From positions 1 to 64,000 of the forward strand of contig CAIVAT010000160.1 of assembly GCA_903903985.1 (NCBI GenBank): a stretch of DNA of 64,000 bases. The letters run 5' to 3'. The position numbers were made by a program, and so were the translations under genes. Shown here in pieces: positions 25,405-33,691 of the stretch. The stretch comes from an uncultured Bacteroidales bacterium. Its GTDB lineage: Bacteria; Bacteroidota; Bacteroidia; Bacteroidales; FEN-979. The notes below the pieces were generated by a model, which made no database searches, was not told the DNA's origin, and saw only the letters and a list, made by a program, of their open reading frames with translations. Positions within the stretch are counted from its first letter, which is position 1; every line of letters begins with the position of its first letter.

Positions 25405-25761
25405 ATGAAAAATAAAGGAATATTATTGGTCTTGGTTGTTGTTTCCCTGTTGAACCTCCATGTTTCAGCTTCGAAAAAATCACCCGGAACATCAGGCCCA
25501 TCAACGCAGACTTCCTTCTCAGGTGTGATAATAGACAAAAACTCCAATGAAAAACTGGCCGGGGTATCGATCCAGATACCTGAGACCGATCAGAAGATCT
25601 ACTCCAATTCCCAGGGCGAATTTACACTGGACGGAATTGAGCCCGGAACCTACAAAGTAAAAATTAACTGTATTTCTTATAAGGACAAAGAAGTTACGGT
25701 AAAAGTTACCAAATCGCCAAAGGAAAAGGTTAAGGTTCTGCTCGATCCGATACAACCATAA
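25405..25761 (+). CDS. secreted carboxypeptidase-regulatory-like domain protein
   Basis: 118 residues from the second ATG (the upstream one at 25384 lies within the -7 element). Signal peptide (MKNKGILLVLVVVSLLNLHV), a Ser/Thr/Pro linker and one CarboxypepD_reg-like beta-sandwich: TSFSGVIIDKNSNEKLAGVS, GEFTLDGIEPGTYKVKINCI. This is the same domain type as at the N-terminus of TonB receptors, here stand-alone. Location is probably periplasm or outer membrane. Its promoter has the three-unit 11-bp array at the standard distance, so it should respond with the TonB-receptor operon. Confidence 0.75.
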   Translation: MKNKGILLVLVVVSLLNLHVSASKKSPGTSGPSTQTSFSGVIIDKNSNEKLAGVSIQIPETDQKIYSNSQGEFTLDGIEPGTYKVKINCISYKDKEVTVKVTKSPKEKVKVLLDPIQP

Positions 25762-26013
25762 GCGCGGAAATACGCTTCATTCCTTCCGTTTTTACAAAAG
25801 TACTACCCTGCTTATATTCTTTGCTGGTCCTATGCAATTCATCGTACGTCATTGGTTGCATTGTTTATACTTTTTTCAAAAACGGGAGCCTTTGCAAGCA
25901 ACTGTTTAATGCTGGAATTCGCCCAATTGACTTAATCCGGTTGGCCAAAGCGAGGCCGTATATTAAATATTTATTACATAAACATAAACATGCATCTGGC
26001 TGCATCAATTGAT

Positions 26014-26021
26014 TAATTTTG
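26014..26021 (+). promoter_or_regulatory. predicted -7 element for MORN-like protein gene
   Basis: TAATTTTG, a perfect match to TAnnTTTG, 28 to 21 bases before the start codon at 26042. It argues against the upstream in-frame ATG at 26030. Confidence 0.5.
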
Positions 26022-26041
26022 CATTATAAATGCTGCATCTC

Positions 26042-26509
26042 ATGAAAAAAACCGCCATACTTTTTCTTCTTTTTATTATATTTTTAAACACGCTCACTGC
26101 CCAGGATGTGATCCTGAAAAAAGACCATTATATACTCCGTGACAATGGTAAAGCCTATTCCGGTGTTTTCAAAGAATATAATTCAGAAAAAAGACTTATT
26201 TCAGCAACTTGTATAAAAAATGGTTTGCTTGAGGACTCGACCACTATTTATTATCCGTCAGGAACAATCAAGGAAATAAGGTCGTACCGGGATGGGCAAA
26301 AAAATGGCATCTGGACAACCTGGAATGAAACAGGAAAAAAGACGGCAGAAGCCAGTTTTAAAAATGGCAGGAAGGATGGTTTCTGGTATGTATGGGATGA
26401 CAACAGCATAAAACGATACGAAATGTACTATCAGCAGGGCGAGAAAAAGGGGATATGGATTATCAGGGATGAAAACGGCAATGTCACAAGCCGGGAAGAA
26501 TTTAAATAG
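26042..26509 (+). CDS. secreted MORN-variant repeat protein
   Basis: 155 residues. Signal peptide (MKKTAILFLLFIIFLNTLTAQ) followed by five to six MORN-like repeats of the YwqK type, each with G-x-W or similar: KNGLLEDSTTIYYPSGTIKE, DGQKNGIWTTWNETGKK, NGRKDGFWYVWDD, QGEKKGIWIIRDENG. Such proteins are common in Bacteroidetes; the label antitoxin attached to this family in databases is not evidence of that role. Function unknown. No PhoB-type array upstream. Confidence 0.75.
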   Translation: MKKTAILFLLFIIFLNTLTAQDVILKKDHYILRDNGKAYSGVFKEYNSEKRLISATCIKNGLLEDSTTIYYPSGTIKEIRSYRDGQKNGIWTTWNETGKKTAEASFKNGRKDGFWYVWDDNSIKRYEMYYQQGEKKGIWIIRDENGNVTSREEFK

Positions 26510-26539
26510 TCGGAAATTCTCAGCCTGCTCAGTAAATAA

Positions 26540-27391
26540 TCAGGTATGGTCAATAAGGATCGTCTCCACGACCGCGCTCACCTCCGGCATGAAATGTTGA
26601 ACCAGGTTTTGGTTATAATCAGTAAGCGTTTGTTGAAGTATATGTAAGGCCTTCCGTTCTGCTTCAGGCATATTGCTGTTCTCCTTCAGGAACCGATCAA
26701 TAGCTTTTCCCAATACCACCCGGTCATGCCAGTCACCGATCATCATTTCGGTTTTATTCAACGATGTGATCACCTGATCAAGCCATTTTCCGGACTTGAC
26801 CGAATAAACAAGGGTGGAAATGGTCGCCATCGCCTTGAGTGTCTTTCGGATTTTATGTATGTCGTCTTCGTCGGGTTCATTCAATTGTAAATCTTTAACT
26901 TGTTCAGCCTTGACACTGATATATGCATTTGTTTTAGAGCGGAGTTTGAAAAGGGAACTGCGATGACAAATTTTTTCTATCATCTTATCCGTATCCGATA
27001 ATTCTGCCTCCTTGAATGTTTTAACCATTTGAAGAAACTTCTGAATAGCCTGGCGCTCTTCTTCCCTCATCCAAAAAATAAAGGTATCATATTCAATAGC
27101 CTGAGGTTGCAGATTTGCGAGCAAAATGTAATTCACTTGTATCTCCCGGATTTTCCCGGCCTGACGATATAAGGGCCTGAACAATTTATACCCTCCCTGA
27201 TGCTTAAAGATAGTTGGGTCCAGCATCTCAAAAAGACCATATAAAGCAAAAATCCTTTTTACATCAAGTCTTGCCCGGTGGATATCCCTTGAATCACTTG
27301 TAATGCTGGCTTTGTAAACATGTGCAAGGAATGACGTAGTCCTTTTCCGGTAGAAGCGGTACAGAAATTCTCCGATCTCTTTTTTTTTCAT
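26540..27391 (-). CDS. CHAD domain protein
   Basis: 283 residues, soluble and helical. The CHAD signature is visible: HRARLDVKR near residue 39, DIHKIRKTLKAM near 183 and IGDWHDR near 228, with His and basic residues on helix faces. CHAD domains bind inorganic polyphosphate. It is the last gene of a minus-strand set (glycosyltransferase, GH13 glucosidase, small helical protein, CHAD), 15 bases after the preceding gene. Presence close to the putative PhoB regulon fits phosphate physiology, but its own operon shows no 11-bp TTAAY array. Confidence 0.8.
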   Translation of the reverse strand: MKKKEIGEFLYRFYRKRTTSFLAHVYKASITSDSRDIHRARLDVKRIFALYGLFEMLDPTIFKHQGGYKLFRPLYRQAGKIREIQVNYILLANLQPQAIEYDTFIFWMREEERQAIQKFLQMVKTFKEAELSDTDKMIEKICHRSSLFKLRSKTNAYISVKAEQVKDLQLNEPDEDDIHKIRKTLKAMATISTLVYSVKSGKWLDQVITSLNKTEMMIGDWHDRVVLGKAIDRFLKENSNMPEAERKALHILQQTLTDYNQNLVQHFMPEVSAVVETILIDHT

Positions 27392-27406
27392 GAGGGTTGG
27401 TGAGGA

Positions 27407-27898
27407 TTAGCCTTGGTATTCAATGCCATTGTCAGATAAATTATCTGCCCGTTTTAATAATTTTGCCGCTTTATTCAATTCCTTGAATAATCGAATTCCT
27501 TCGTTTGCCAGTCGCTCAAGTCTTGCCTGAGAAACATGTATGCCGGGGATGTCTTTCAGAACATCATTCCGCTGATTTTTCCATGTGCGTATGTCATCGA
27601 TCAACCCGACCTTAATATGCGCTGAAAAATCAGGATGCTTTGCACTGATACTTAAATTCCTGATACGATTGATCAATTGTGTGAAAGTGAGTCCATGCTT
27701 TTTCGTTGGTGGTTGCAATTTTTCAAGAATTTTTTTCAACTTCTGTTCGAAAATTGAAGTTAAAATCCATGAAGCTTCAAGGTAAAACTCATGTTTTATT
27801 GCTAATCCGGCCTTTTCGACTAACCTTTTACCACTATGCCTTTTTTCAGCGATGTGTTTTTTGCCTTTCATTCCTGGGCTTTTGAGTTTATGATCCAT
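27407..27898 (-). CDS. small helical protein, possible HEPN-like fold
   Basis: 163 residues, basic N-terminus (MDHKLKSPGMKGKKHIAEKR), then four or five helices: EFYLEASWILTSIFEQKLKK, LTFTQLINRIRNLSI, IDDIRTWKNQRNDVLKDI. The last segment resembles the RxxxxH-type helix of HEPN proteins but without the His. No family assigned. It precedes the CHAD gene by 15 bases and follows the GH13 gene by 50 bases. Confidence 0.55.
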   Translation of the reverse strand: MDHKLKSPGMKGKKHIAEKRHSGKRLVEKAGLAIKHEFYLEASWILTSIFEQKLKKILEKLQPPTKKHGLTFTQLINRIRNLSISAKHPDFSAHIKVGLIDDIRTWKNQRNDVLKDIPGIHVSQARLERLANEGIRLFKELNKAAKLLKRADNLSDNGIEYQG

Positions 27899-27948
27899 GA
27901 TAATTCAATAAAGGTAGCGCATTATTTACCAACATATGATAAAACCTA

Positions 27949-29574
27949 TCATTCAATTACCAGGCATACTGTCGCTTCAAACGGGCTGATCTGCATTTTC
28001 TGAAAATAACTGAATTCTTCTGTTATGCGGTGTGTCGAAAAAAGAACTTTACCATAGGCATGTTCCGGCAATGAGAGTGTATTCTGGCGACCCATAAAGT
28101 TCAGGAAAACAAGGATACGTTCTTTTTCAGTTAATCTGTAATAAGCAAGAATACCATCTTGTCCATTGCTTACTGGCACCCATGAACCTTTCTGAATCGC
28201 TTCACTGGTTTTTCTGAGCTTTATAAGATTCCTGTAAAGGTTTAACAGCGATGATGGCTCACCTTCCTGCTGTCTGACACTGCGCAACCTGGTGTCCTTG
28301 TTTAGCGGTAGCCAAGGATTGCCGGCCGTAAAACCTCCTTTGGGTTCCGGAACCCACTGCATGGGTGTCCGGGCTTTGTCCCTGCCTGTAAATAACGGCC
28401 AGAATTTTTTGCCCAAAGGATCGCGGATCTTGCTTTTAGCAATGTGGGTATTGTGCATGCCGATCTCCTCACCGTAATAAATGAAAGGAGTTCCCATAAG
28501 CGTCATGAGCAATGTGGCTGCGACCCTGGCTTTTTCTTCCCTGTTTGTGCGCCATGGAAACCGGTCGATGCTTCTGAAAAGATCGTGGTTCGACAAGACG
28601 TTGCATGGCCAACCACCTTCGGGGATACTGTCATACCAGGTTTTAATACTTTTAAAATAGGAATGTGCATTCCAGGTGCTGAAAATCAGGGAAAAATCAA
28701 ATGCCAGATGCAGTCCGTCTTTCCCTTTTGCAAAATATCTTGCTGCGGTCTTAGCATCCCCCGGAGGATGCGCATAAATTTCTCCAATGCTGACCTTATC
28801 CTCCTGCCGGTCCAGTAATTCCCGGATCTGCCTCACAACTGTGATCGACCGTTTTCGGTTGCGGCTATATATATGCTTCTGAATTGCCTGAATCCCGAAT
28901 ACTACCGGGTTACTCCTGAATTTCTTATCCTTGGCGATCATATTGATAACATCCAGCCGGAAACCATCAACCCCTAAGTCGAGCCAGAATTTCATCTCTT
29001 CAAAGAAAACACCTGGCAGTTCCGAATCCCGCCAGTTAAGATCAGGTTGTTCCTCAAAAAAAGAGTGCAGAAAATACTGTCCGGATTGTTCATGGAATTT
29101 CCAGGCACTACCTCCAACTGCCGATTTCCAATTATTTGGCGGACTGCCCATGACCGGATCCTTCCAGATATACCAGTTTCTTTTCGGATTGTACAAGGAG
29201 GAGGAGGATTCAATGAACCAGGGATGTTGGTCGGAGGTGTGGTTGAGGATCATATCAAGAATGATTTTGATACCGGAGCCATGTGCCTTCGTTACAAGTT
29301 CAAGGAAATCTTCCATGGTTCCAAAAACAGGATCGATCTCGCGATAATTGGAAACATCGTACCCAAAATCCACCATGGGCGATTTATACATGGGGGAGAT
29401 CCAGATGCCATCAATTCCAAGGTCCTTCAGATAGCCCAACCGGCGAATAATTCCACGGATATCTCCGATCCCGTCACCATCAGAATCCTGAAAACTCCTG
29501 GGATAAATATGATAGATGACTCCATGTTTCCACCAGATCCAGGGTTCAATGTTGTTCTTGCTCATACGGTACAA
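27949..29574 (-). CDS. GH13 alpha-glucosidase (oligo-1,6-glucosidase type)
   Basis: 541 residues, no signal peptide, so cytoplasmic. GH13 regions are clear: IYPRSFQDSDGDGIGDIRGI, region I ILDMILNHTS, region II GVDGFRLDVI with nucleophile Asp, region III VSIGEIYA with acid/base Glu, region IV NVLSNHDLFR. The DGDGIGDIRG motif and length fit oligo-1,6-glucosidases or trehalose/sucrose-active relatives. The frame overlaps the end of the upstream glycosyltransferase gene by 13 bases; an alternative start three codons in is possible. Co-transcription with a glycosyltransferase suggests turnover of a glucosylated compound. Confidence 0.9.
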   Translation of the reverse strand: MYRMSKNNIEPWIWWKHGVIYHIYPRSFQDSDGDGIGDIRGIIRRLGYLKDLGIDGIWISPMYKSPMVDFGYDVSNYREIDPVFGTMEDFLELVTKAHGSGIKIILDMILNHTSDQHPWFIESSSSLYNPKRNWYIWKDPVMGSPPNNWKSAVGGSAWKFHEQSGQYFLHSFFEEQPDLNWRDSELPGVFFEEMKFWLDLGVDGFRLDVINMIAKDKKFRSNPVVFGIQAIQKHIYSRNRKRSITVVRQIRELLDRQEDKVSIGEIYAHPPGDAKTAARYFAKGKDGLHLAFDFSLIFSTWNAHSYFKSIKTWYDSIPEGGWPCNVLSNHDLFRSIDRFPWRTNREEKARVAATLLMTLMGTPFIYYGEEIGMHNTHIAKSKIRDPLGKKFWPLFTGRDKARTPMQWVPEPKGGFTAGNPWLPLNKDTRLRSVRQQEGEPSSLLNLYRNLIKLRKTSEAIQKGSWVPVSNGQDGILAYYRLTEKERILVFLNFMGRQNTLSLPEHAYGKVLFSTHRITEEFSYFQKMQISPFEATVCLVIE

Positions 29575-30755
29575 GCTTCGGTCATCAATCCCACGTCCTG
29601 CAGCAACCGGTCCATAATCTTATCAGCCTGGTAAGCTTCTGCCCGCTGCAAGGCTGCTTGTTTCATCTTTACCCATGATTCCGGGTCAAGAAAATAACCA
29701 ATTGCTTTCCCGGCCATTTCTTCACCCGAATCAACCAGAAATCCACATACTGAATTCTCCAGAATATCCTTTGGCCCCTTGGCATTATAGGCGATAACAG
29801 GCAACCCGCAACTCAGCGCTTCAAGGACAACGCAACTGAAAGTATCGAAACGTGAAGGCAGCAGCAGGAGATCTGCCGTTTGATACAGTGCAGGCAAAAA
29901 TTTCTGGCCAACCCATCCCAGAAAGAGTGCGTCCGGCATCGCCTTTTTCAGTTCTTCCTCTGCAGGCCCTGTTCCTGCGATGACCATTTGTATTTCCGGG
30001 ATTACCGACCTGATCATCCTCGTAATTCGCGGGAGTTCAAGAACCCCTTTTTCTTTACTGATCCGGCCTGTATATAGAATAACAGGTTTCAGTTTGTTGA
30101 ACTGCAGCCTGTCGAAGAGAATTTCCTGGCTTCTCTTTTCCGAAGGTTCAGAGAAAATCCTGTCAGCCCAGTGAGCGGTCAGAAACACGCGCGACGGATC
30201 AAATCCCATGGCCTTGCTTGTCAGCCATTGCTGATGGTCGGTGTTGAGTACGAATACGTTTCCAAATCTCTTATAGTAAATCCTGAGGATCCGTTGCAGC
30301 CTGTTAAGACCTGTCTGCTCCAGCGATACCACCTCTTTAGCAAAAATCAGCCAATCCGTGTGCAGGTAGAAGAAAACTTCAACCGGGAATACTTTTTTCA
30401 GCCAAAGCGCTGCAAGGCCCATGGGACCTTCGGTGGAACAGATGATCTTGTTATAATTGCCCCGCCTGAAAATGCGTTGCACAGAAAGATAGTTGGGAAT
30501 TCTGAAAGGTTGTTGCCGGTATAACGGGAGCGTGAACTCAGTGACGGGCCTGACAACAATGAGGTGGTCTTCCGATTGCATCGTATTGCTGCAAACAAGA
30601 AGGTCAACGGGTAAATTACGACGCCTGATCTCCAGTAGGATTGCCTTCAATACAGTCGATACCCCATTGTGATCTCCATACGTATCGGTCAGCCAAAGCA
30701 GACGGCCTGCTTTTTCCGATCTATCAGCAGTTATTTCCTTTGTATTTGATTTCAT
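29562..30755 (-). CDS. GT4-family glycosyltransferase
   Basis: 397 residues, two Rossmann-like halves. N-terminal acceptor part with LLWLTDTYGDHNGVSTVLKA; C-terminal GT4 donor part with VILYTGRISKEKGVLELP, MVIAGTGPAEEEL and the E-x7-E motif region SRFDTFSCVVLEALSCGLPVIA. Soluble or peripheral at the inner membrane. The acceptor might be a lipid, as in diacylglycerol glycosyltransferases of the SqdX type, but this cannot be decided. It is the second frame of a tight operon, 3 bases after a 66-codon frame and overlapping the GH13 gene. Confidence 0.85.
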   Translation of the reverse strand: MKSNTKEITADRSEKAGRLLWLTDTYGDHNGVSTVLKAILLEIRRRNLPVDLLVCSNTMQSEDHLIVVRPVTEFTLPLYRQQPFRIPNYLSVQRIFRRGNYNKIICSTEGPMGLAALWLKKVFPVEVFFYLHTDWLIFAKEVVSLEQTGLNRLQRILRIYYKRFGNVFVLNTDHQQWLTSKAMGFDPSRVFLTAHWADRIFSEPSEKRSQEILFDRLQFNKLKPVILYTGRISKEKGVLELPRITRMIRSVIPEIQMVIAGTGPAEEELKKAMPDALFLGWVGQKFLPALYQTADLLLLPSRFDTFSCVVLEALSCGLPVIAYNAKGPKDILENSVCGFLVDSGEEMAGKAIGYFLDPESWVKMKQAALQRAEAYQADKIMDRLLQDVGLMTEACTV

Positions 30756-30758
30756 TCG

Positions 30759-30959
30759 TTATTCTCCCAGATAATATCCCTTATCCGAAGAAAGGAAAAG
30801 CTCTTCCTCTGAAAAAAAAGTGAAATTCCCTGTCCTTTGAATCGGTCTGTACTTCCCATCTGATATTTTGGGACTAACGAACATTCCACGCAGGAGTGGA
30901 AGCTTATCCCGTCTGGATATTCTGTTGATCTCCCTTGATTGACCTGTATTTTTTTTCAT
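30759..30959 (-). CDS. possible small leader protein of the glycosyltransferase operon
   Basis: 66 residues, basic in the first half (REINRISRRDKLPLLRGMF) and ending SDKGYYLGE. The stop codon is 3 bases before the glycosyltransferase start, and the end of this frame contains GGAGAA, which can act as ribosome binding site for it. A -7-like GAAATTTG lies 20 bases upstream of its start. No homologue recognised; tight spacing is the main support. Confidence 0.4.
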   Translation of the reverse strand: MKKNTGQSREINRISRRDKLPLLRGMFVSPKISDGKYRPIQRTGNFTFFSEEELFLSSDKGYYLGE

Positions 30960-31023
30960 AATACTTCTGATTTTTGCGCAAATTTCTGCTTAATATCAGC
31001 AGATTTTCCGATTTCATGATAAC

Positions 31024-31101
31024 TTAATAATTTCTTAACAGTAAATTAATATTTTCGTAATACCCTGTTAACATTGGACTTACATATGCTTGGTAATTTT
31101 G
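31024..31101 (+). promoter_or_regulatory. five-unit PhoB-type array and promoter of plcP-like gene
   Basis: TTAAT, TTAAC, TTAAT, GTAAT and TTAAC start at 31024, 31035, 31046, 31057 and 31068: five units with an exact 11-bp period. A 21-bp gap leads to TAATTTTG (31094-31101), a perfect -7 element, 10 bases before the ATG. The mRNA leader would be only a few bases. This is the longest array in the window. Confidence 0.8.
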
Positions 31102-31111
31102 CATCCAGATA

Positions 31112-31966
31112 ATGAAAGAACGATCCTTGCCCAAACGTGAAGTTGACCTTGTCATCATTTCCGATGTACATCTTGGGGCATTCGGCTGTCATGCCAAAGA
31201 GTTGTTGCAATACCTGAGAAGCATTAAACCCCAAATGTTAATCCTGAATGGGGACATCATCGATATCTGGCAATTTCGCAAACGGTACTTCCCAAAATCA
31301 CATTTGATGGTGATCAGATACCTCACTGGACTGATCGCTAAAAACACCAAAATCGTTTACATCACCGGGAACCATGATGAGCTGATGCGGAAATTCACCA
31401 GATTCAACATTGGCTCATTCAAACTGGTGAACAAGTTACTGATCGATCTTGGCGGGCAGAAAGCCTGGATATTTCACGGCGACGTCTTTGACATCACAAT
31501 GCAACACAGCAAATGGCTGGCGAAATTTGGTTCTTTCGGATACGATCTGCTGATCCTGTTGAACAGTTTCGTGAATTTCATGCTGACCAGCATAGGCAGG
31601 CAAAAAATATCCTTTTCACGCCGGATCAAACACAGCGTAAAACGTGCTGTTTCGTATATCAACAAATTCGAAGAGACCGCCGCCGGGATCGCCATCTCAA
31701 AAGGATATGGATACGTTATCTGCGGCCATATCCACCAACCTGAAATGCGTACAATCAGCAATGCCCAGGGATCAGTGACCTATTTGAATTCCGGCGACTG
31801 GATTGAGAACCTCTCCGCACTCGAATATCATCATGGGGAATGGCAAATCTATAATTACCGTGAAGATTTATATGCCCAGGCTTACGCAGCTACATCAAAA
31901 CAGTCTGTATCGCCAAGCCATAAGGAAACATTCGAAGAGCTCCTGAAGGAGTTTGAACTCGGGTGA
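31112..31966 (+). CDS. plcP: PlcP-type metallophosphoesterase (phospholipase C-like)
   Basis: 284 residues, calcineurin-like phosphoesterase. Metal-binding motifs: ISDVHLGAFGC (Asp, His) near residue 15, NGDIIDIW near 46, TGNHDE near 86, FHGDVFD near 125 and CGHIHQPE near 208. The Gly-Cys after DVHLG, the GDVFD with following MQHSKWLAKFGSFGYDLLI and the end NSGDWIENLSALEYH match the PlcP family, which removes phosphorylated headgroups from phospholipids under phosphate starvation, more closely than classic LpxH. Databases often label such proteins UDP-2,3-diacylglucosamine hydrolase. The product diacylglycerol would feed a glycosyltransferase such as the one at 32474-33676. The five-unit PhoB-type array supports this reading. 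Confidence 0.8.
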   Translation: MKERSLPKREVDLVIISDVHLGAFGCHAKELLQYLRSIKPQMLILNGDIIDIWQFRKRYFPKSHLMVIRYLTGLIAKNTKIVYITGNHDELMRKFTRFNIGSFKLVNKLLIDLGGQKAWIFHGDVFDITMQHSKWLAKFGSFGYDLLILLNSFVNFMLTSIGRQKISFSRRIKHSVKRAVSYINKFEETAAGIAISKGYGYVICGHIHQPEMRTISNAQGSVTYLNSGDWIENLSALEYHHGEWQIYNYREDLYAQAYAATSKQSVSPSHKETFEELLKEFELG

Positions 31967-32010
31967 ACACAGGAAACATGAATATTTCTCACTTTTTCAT
32001 TCAGGACGGT

Positions 32011-32018
32011 TATCTTTG
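32011..32018 (+). promoter_or_regulatory. predicted -7 element for DUF1761 gene
   Basis: TATCTTTG, a perfect TAnnTTTG match, 29 bases before the start codon at 32048. No TTAAY array here. Confidence 0.5.
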
Positions 32019-32047
32019 CAAACAATAATCATTCTAAATAAATAATT

Positions 32048-32464
32048 ATGGAAATTTCAAACATAAATTTTATTGCTTTGGCCATAGCAGCCATGGCAAG
32101 TTTTGGACTTGGGGCAGCCTGGTATAGTCCTTTTCTTTTTGGCAAGGCATGGCAAAAGGAATTGGGATTCACCGACGAATACCTGAAGAAAGGCAATATG
32201 CTGGCAATCTTTGGCTCGAGTCTGTTGCTGATTTTTGTAATGGATCTCGGTCTGGCAGTTATCCTTCAGGGAAATGCGGGCAGGGAAGTTAATGCTCTTT
32301 CCGGATCACTTTATGGATTACTGACCGGGATTTTCTTTGTGGCTACCTCCATCGGGATCAACATACTTTATCAGAGGAAATCATTGAAGCTCTGGGCGAT
32401 CGATGCCGGATACCAGGTGCTATACCTGGCTATGACCGGAGCAATCCTTGGGAATTGGCGTTAA
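32048..32464 (+). CDS. DUF1761 membrane protein
   Basis: 138 residues, four membrane helices. The N-terminal pattern GLGAAWYSPFLFGKAWQKEL with W-Y-S-P-x-L-F-G is the mark of the DUF1761 family, and the end LYLAMTGAILGNWR fits as well. Function unknown. It has its own promoter between plcP and the convergent glycosyltransferase gene. Confidence 0.85.
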   Translation: MEISNINFIALAIAAMASFGLGAAWYSPFLFGKAWQKELGFTDEYLKKGNMLAIFGSSLLLIFVMDLGLAVILQGNAGREVNALSGSLYGLLTGIFFVATSIGINILYQRKSLKLWAIDAGYQVLYLAMTGAILGNWR

Positions 32465-32473
32465 TTAATAAAC

Positions 32474-33676
32474 TCAATCCTCGTCATCTTCCCATTGATG
32501 TGAAACTGTCGGCTGGTATTCCCTGATCAATTCCACATAACGATGATAAACATTGTCAACAATCTCTTCCCATGGATGATAGAGTGATTTTGTGGCACCC
32601 TCACCAGCTCTTTTTATCGCCTCCGGATGACTCATCAGGTCAGTAATGGTAGTCGTCAGGGAAGCGATTTCATTTTCAACCAAAAATCCATTCACCCCGT
32701 CGAGGATCCCCTCTGCAGAGGAACTGTTTCCGACGACTACAGATGGAACACCGAACGCAGCAGCCTCCTGGATGACTAGCGGGGAGTTGTCATAAACCGA
32801 TGGAAACACCAGCAGGTCAGCTGCTGCATATACATTCTGCAATTCCTTCCGGTCAGTGATCACCCCCAGGAACACCACCTGGTCATGCAGTTGATACTGC
32901 CTTACCAATTGAGTCATGTCCCTGGCAGCATATCCTTCACCCACGAAAACCATTCTAAACTGTTTCCCTGATGTTTGCAACATTTTCAATGCGTCAATGA
33001 TGAGCCTGACATTTTTCTCCCAGCGGTGCTGTCCCACGAACAACATCATGAACTCGTCAGGGCCGGCATCGATCATGTCCAACCCTTTTCCCTTGTATTT
33101 CAGCAATTTTGCCTGATCCGGAATTTGCATGTCGGTTCCATTGGGCATCACCTCAAAGGAACCGCTATAACCATACTCCCTGAGCGTTAGCCCGGTGGCA
33201 TTGTTTGGAACCCACACCAGGTCGGCAGCATTGTAAAAATCAAGGGTCAGTTTCATTAGAAAGTCAACAAACAAGTCGTTGTTGATTACCTTTTTGAAGT
33301 CATCCCTGTACTTGGTGTGAAAGGTTGCAACCAGCGGCACATTGAGTTTTAGGGCAAGTTTTGCTGCAACCTGCCCGCTGATGAAAGGGCAATGTGCGTG
33401 AAGCAGGTCAAACTTGATCTTTTTAATCTTCTTTTTGAATTTGACATCGAACAGCGGAAGGCCAACCCGGTATGGATTCATGCCGGGCAGCAGGACTGAC
33501 TTGAACCGGTGAACTTTATAGTCGACGTTGTCTTGGTAATCCTTTACTTTTGGTGCAACGAGCATGCTTTTACCATGTTTGGCATTCAGCCAGTGTGCGT
33601 AGTTATGGGCCGTCATTCCCACGCCATCCATGATCGGGAAATAGGAATCATTGAATTGACAAGTCGTGATCTTCAT
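32474..33676 (-). CDS. GT4-family glycosyltransferase, likely diacylglycerol glycosyltransferase
   Basis: 400 residues from the chosen start MKITTCQFN; 14 codons upstream are also open but they overlap the -7-like region. N-terminal half begins with a YFPIMDGVGMTAHNYAHWL segment similar to alMGS/SqdX-type lipid glycosyltransferases (pattern FP..DGV), then HAHCPFISGQVAAKLA and FHTKYRDDFKK. C-terminal GT4 half has MMLFVGQHRWEKNVRLI, VFVGEGYA and VFPSVYDNSPLVIQEAAAFG. In phosphate-starved bacteria a GT of this kind (Agt) glycosylates the diacylglycerol made by PlcP. Location near plcP and an 11-bp TTAAY array upstream support this, though its array-promoter distance differs. Confidence 0.8.
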   Translation of the reverse strand: MKITTCQFNDSYFPIMDGVGMTAHNYAHWLNAKHGKSMLVAPKVKDYQDNVDYKVHRFKSVLLPGMNPYRVGLPLFDVKFKKKIKKIKFDLLHAHCPFISGQVAAKLALKLNVPLVATFHTKYRDDFKKVINNDLFVDFLMKLTLDFYNAADLVWVPNNATGLTLREYGYSGSFEVMPNGTDMQIPDQAKLLKYKGKGLDMIDAGPDEFMMLFVGQHRWEKNVRLIIDALKMLQTSGKQFRMVFVGEGYAARDMTQLVRQYQLHDQVVFLGVITDRKELQNVYAAADLLVFPSVYDNSPLVIQEAAAFGVPSVVVGNSSSAEGILDGVNGFLVENEIASLTTTITDLMSHPEAIKRAGEGATKSLYHPWEEIVDNVYHRYVELIREYQPTVSHQWEDDED

Positions 33677-33691
33677 AAATGAATTTTTATG

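Noticed and set aside
26042-26509. YwqK-type antitoxin and a toxin-antitoxin pair
   Set aside because: MORN-like secreted protein without any toxin-like neighbour; the database family name is not evidence.
30994-31072. plcP array as divergent promoter for the leftward glycosyltransferase operon
   Set aside because: No -7 element lies at the 21-bp distance on the minus strand, so only the plcP direction is supported.
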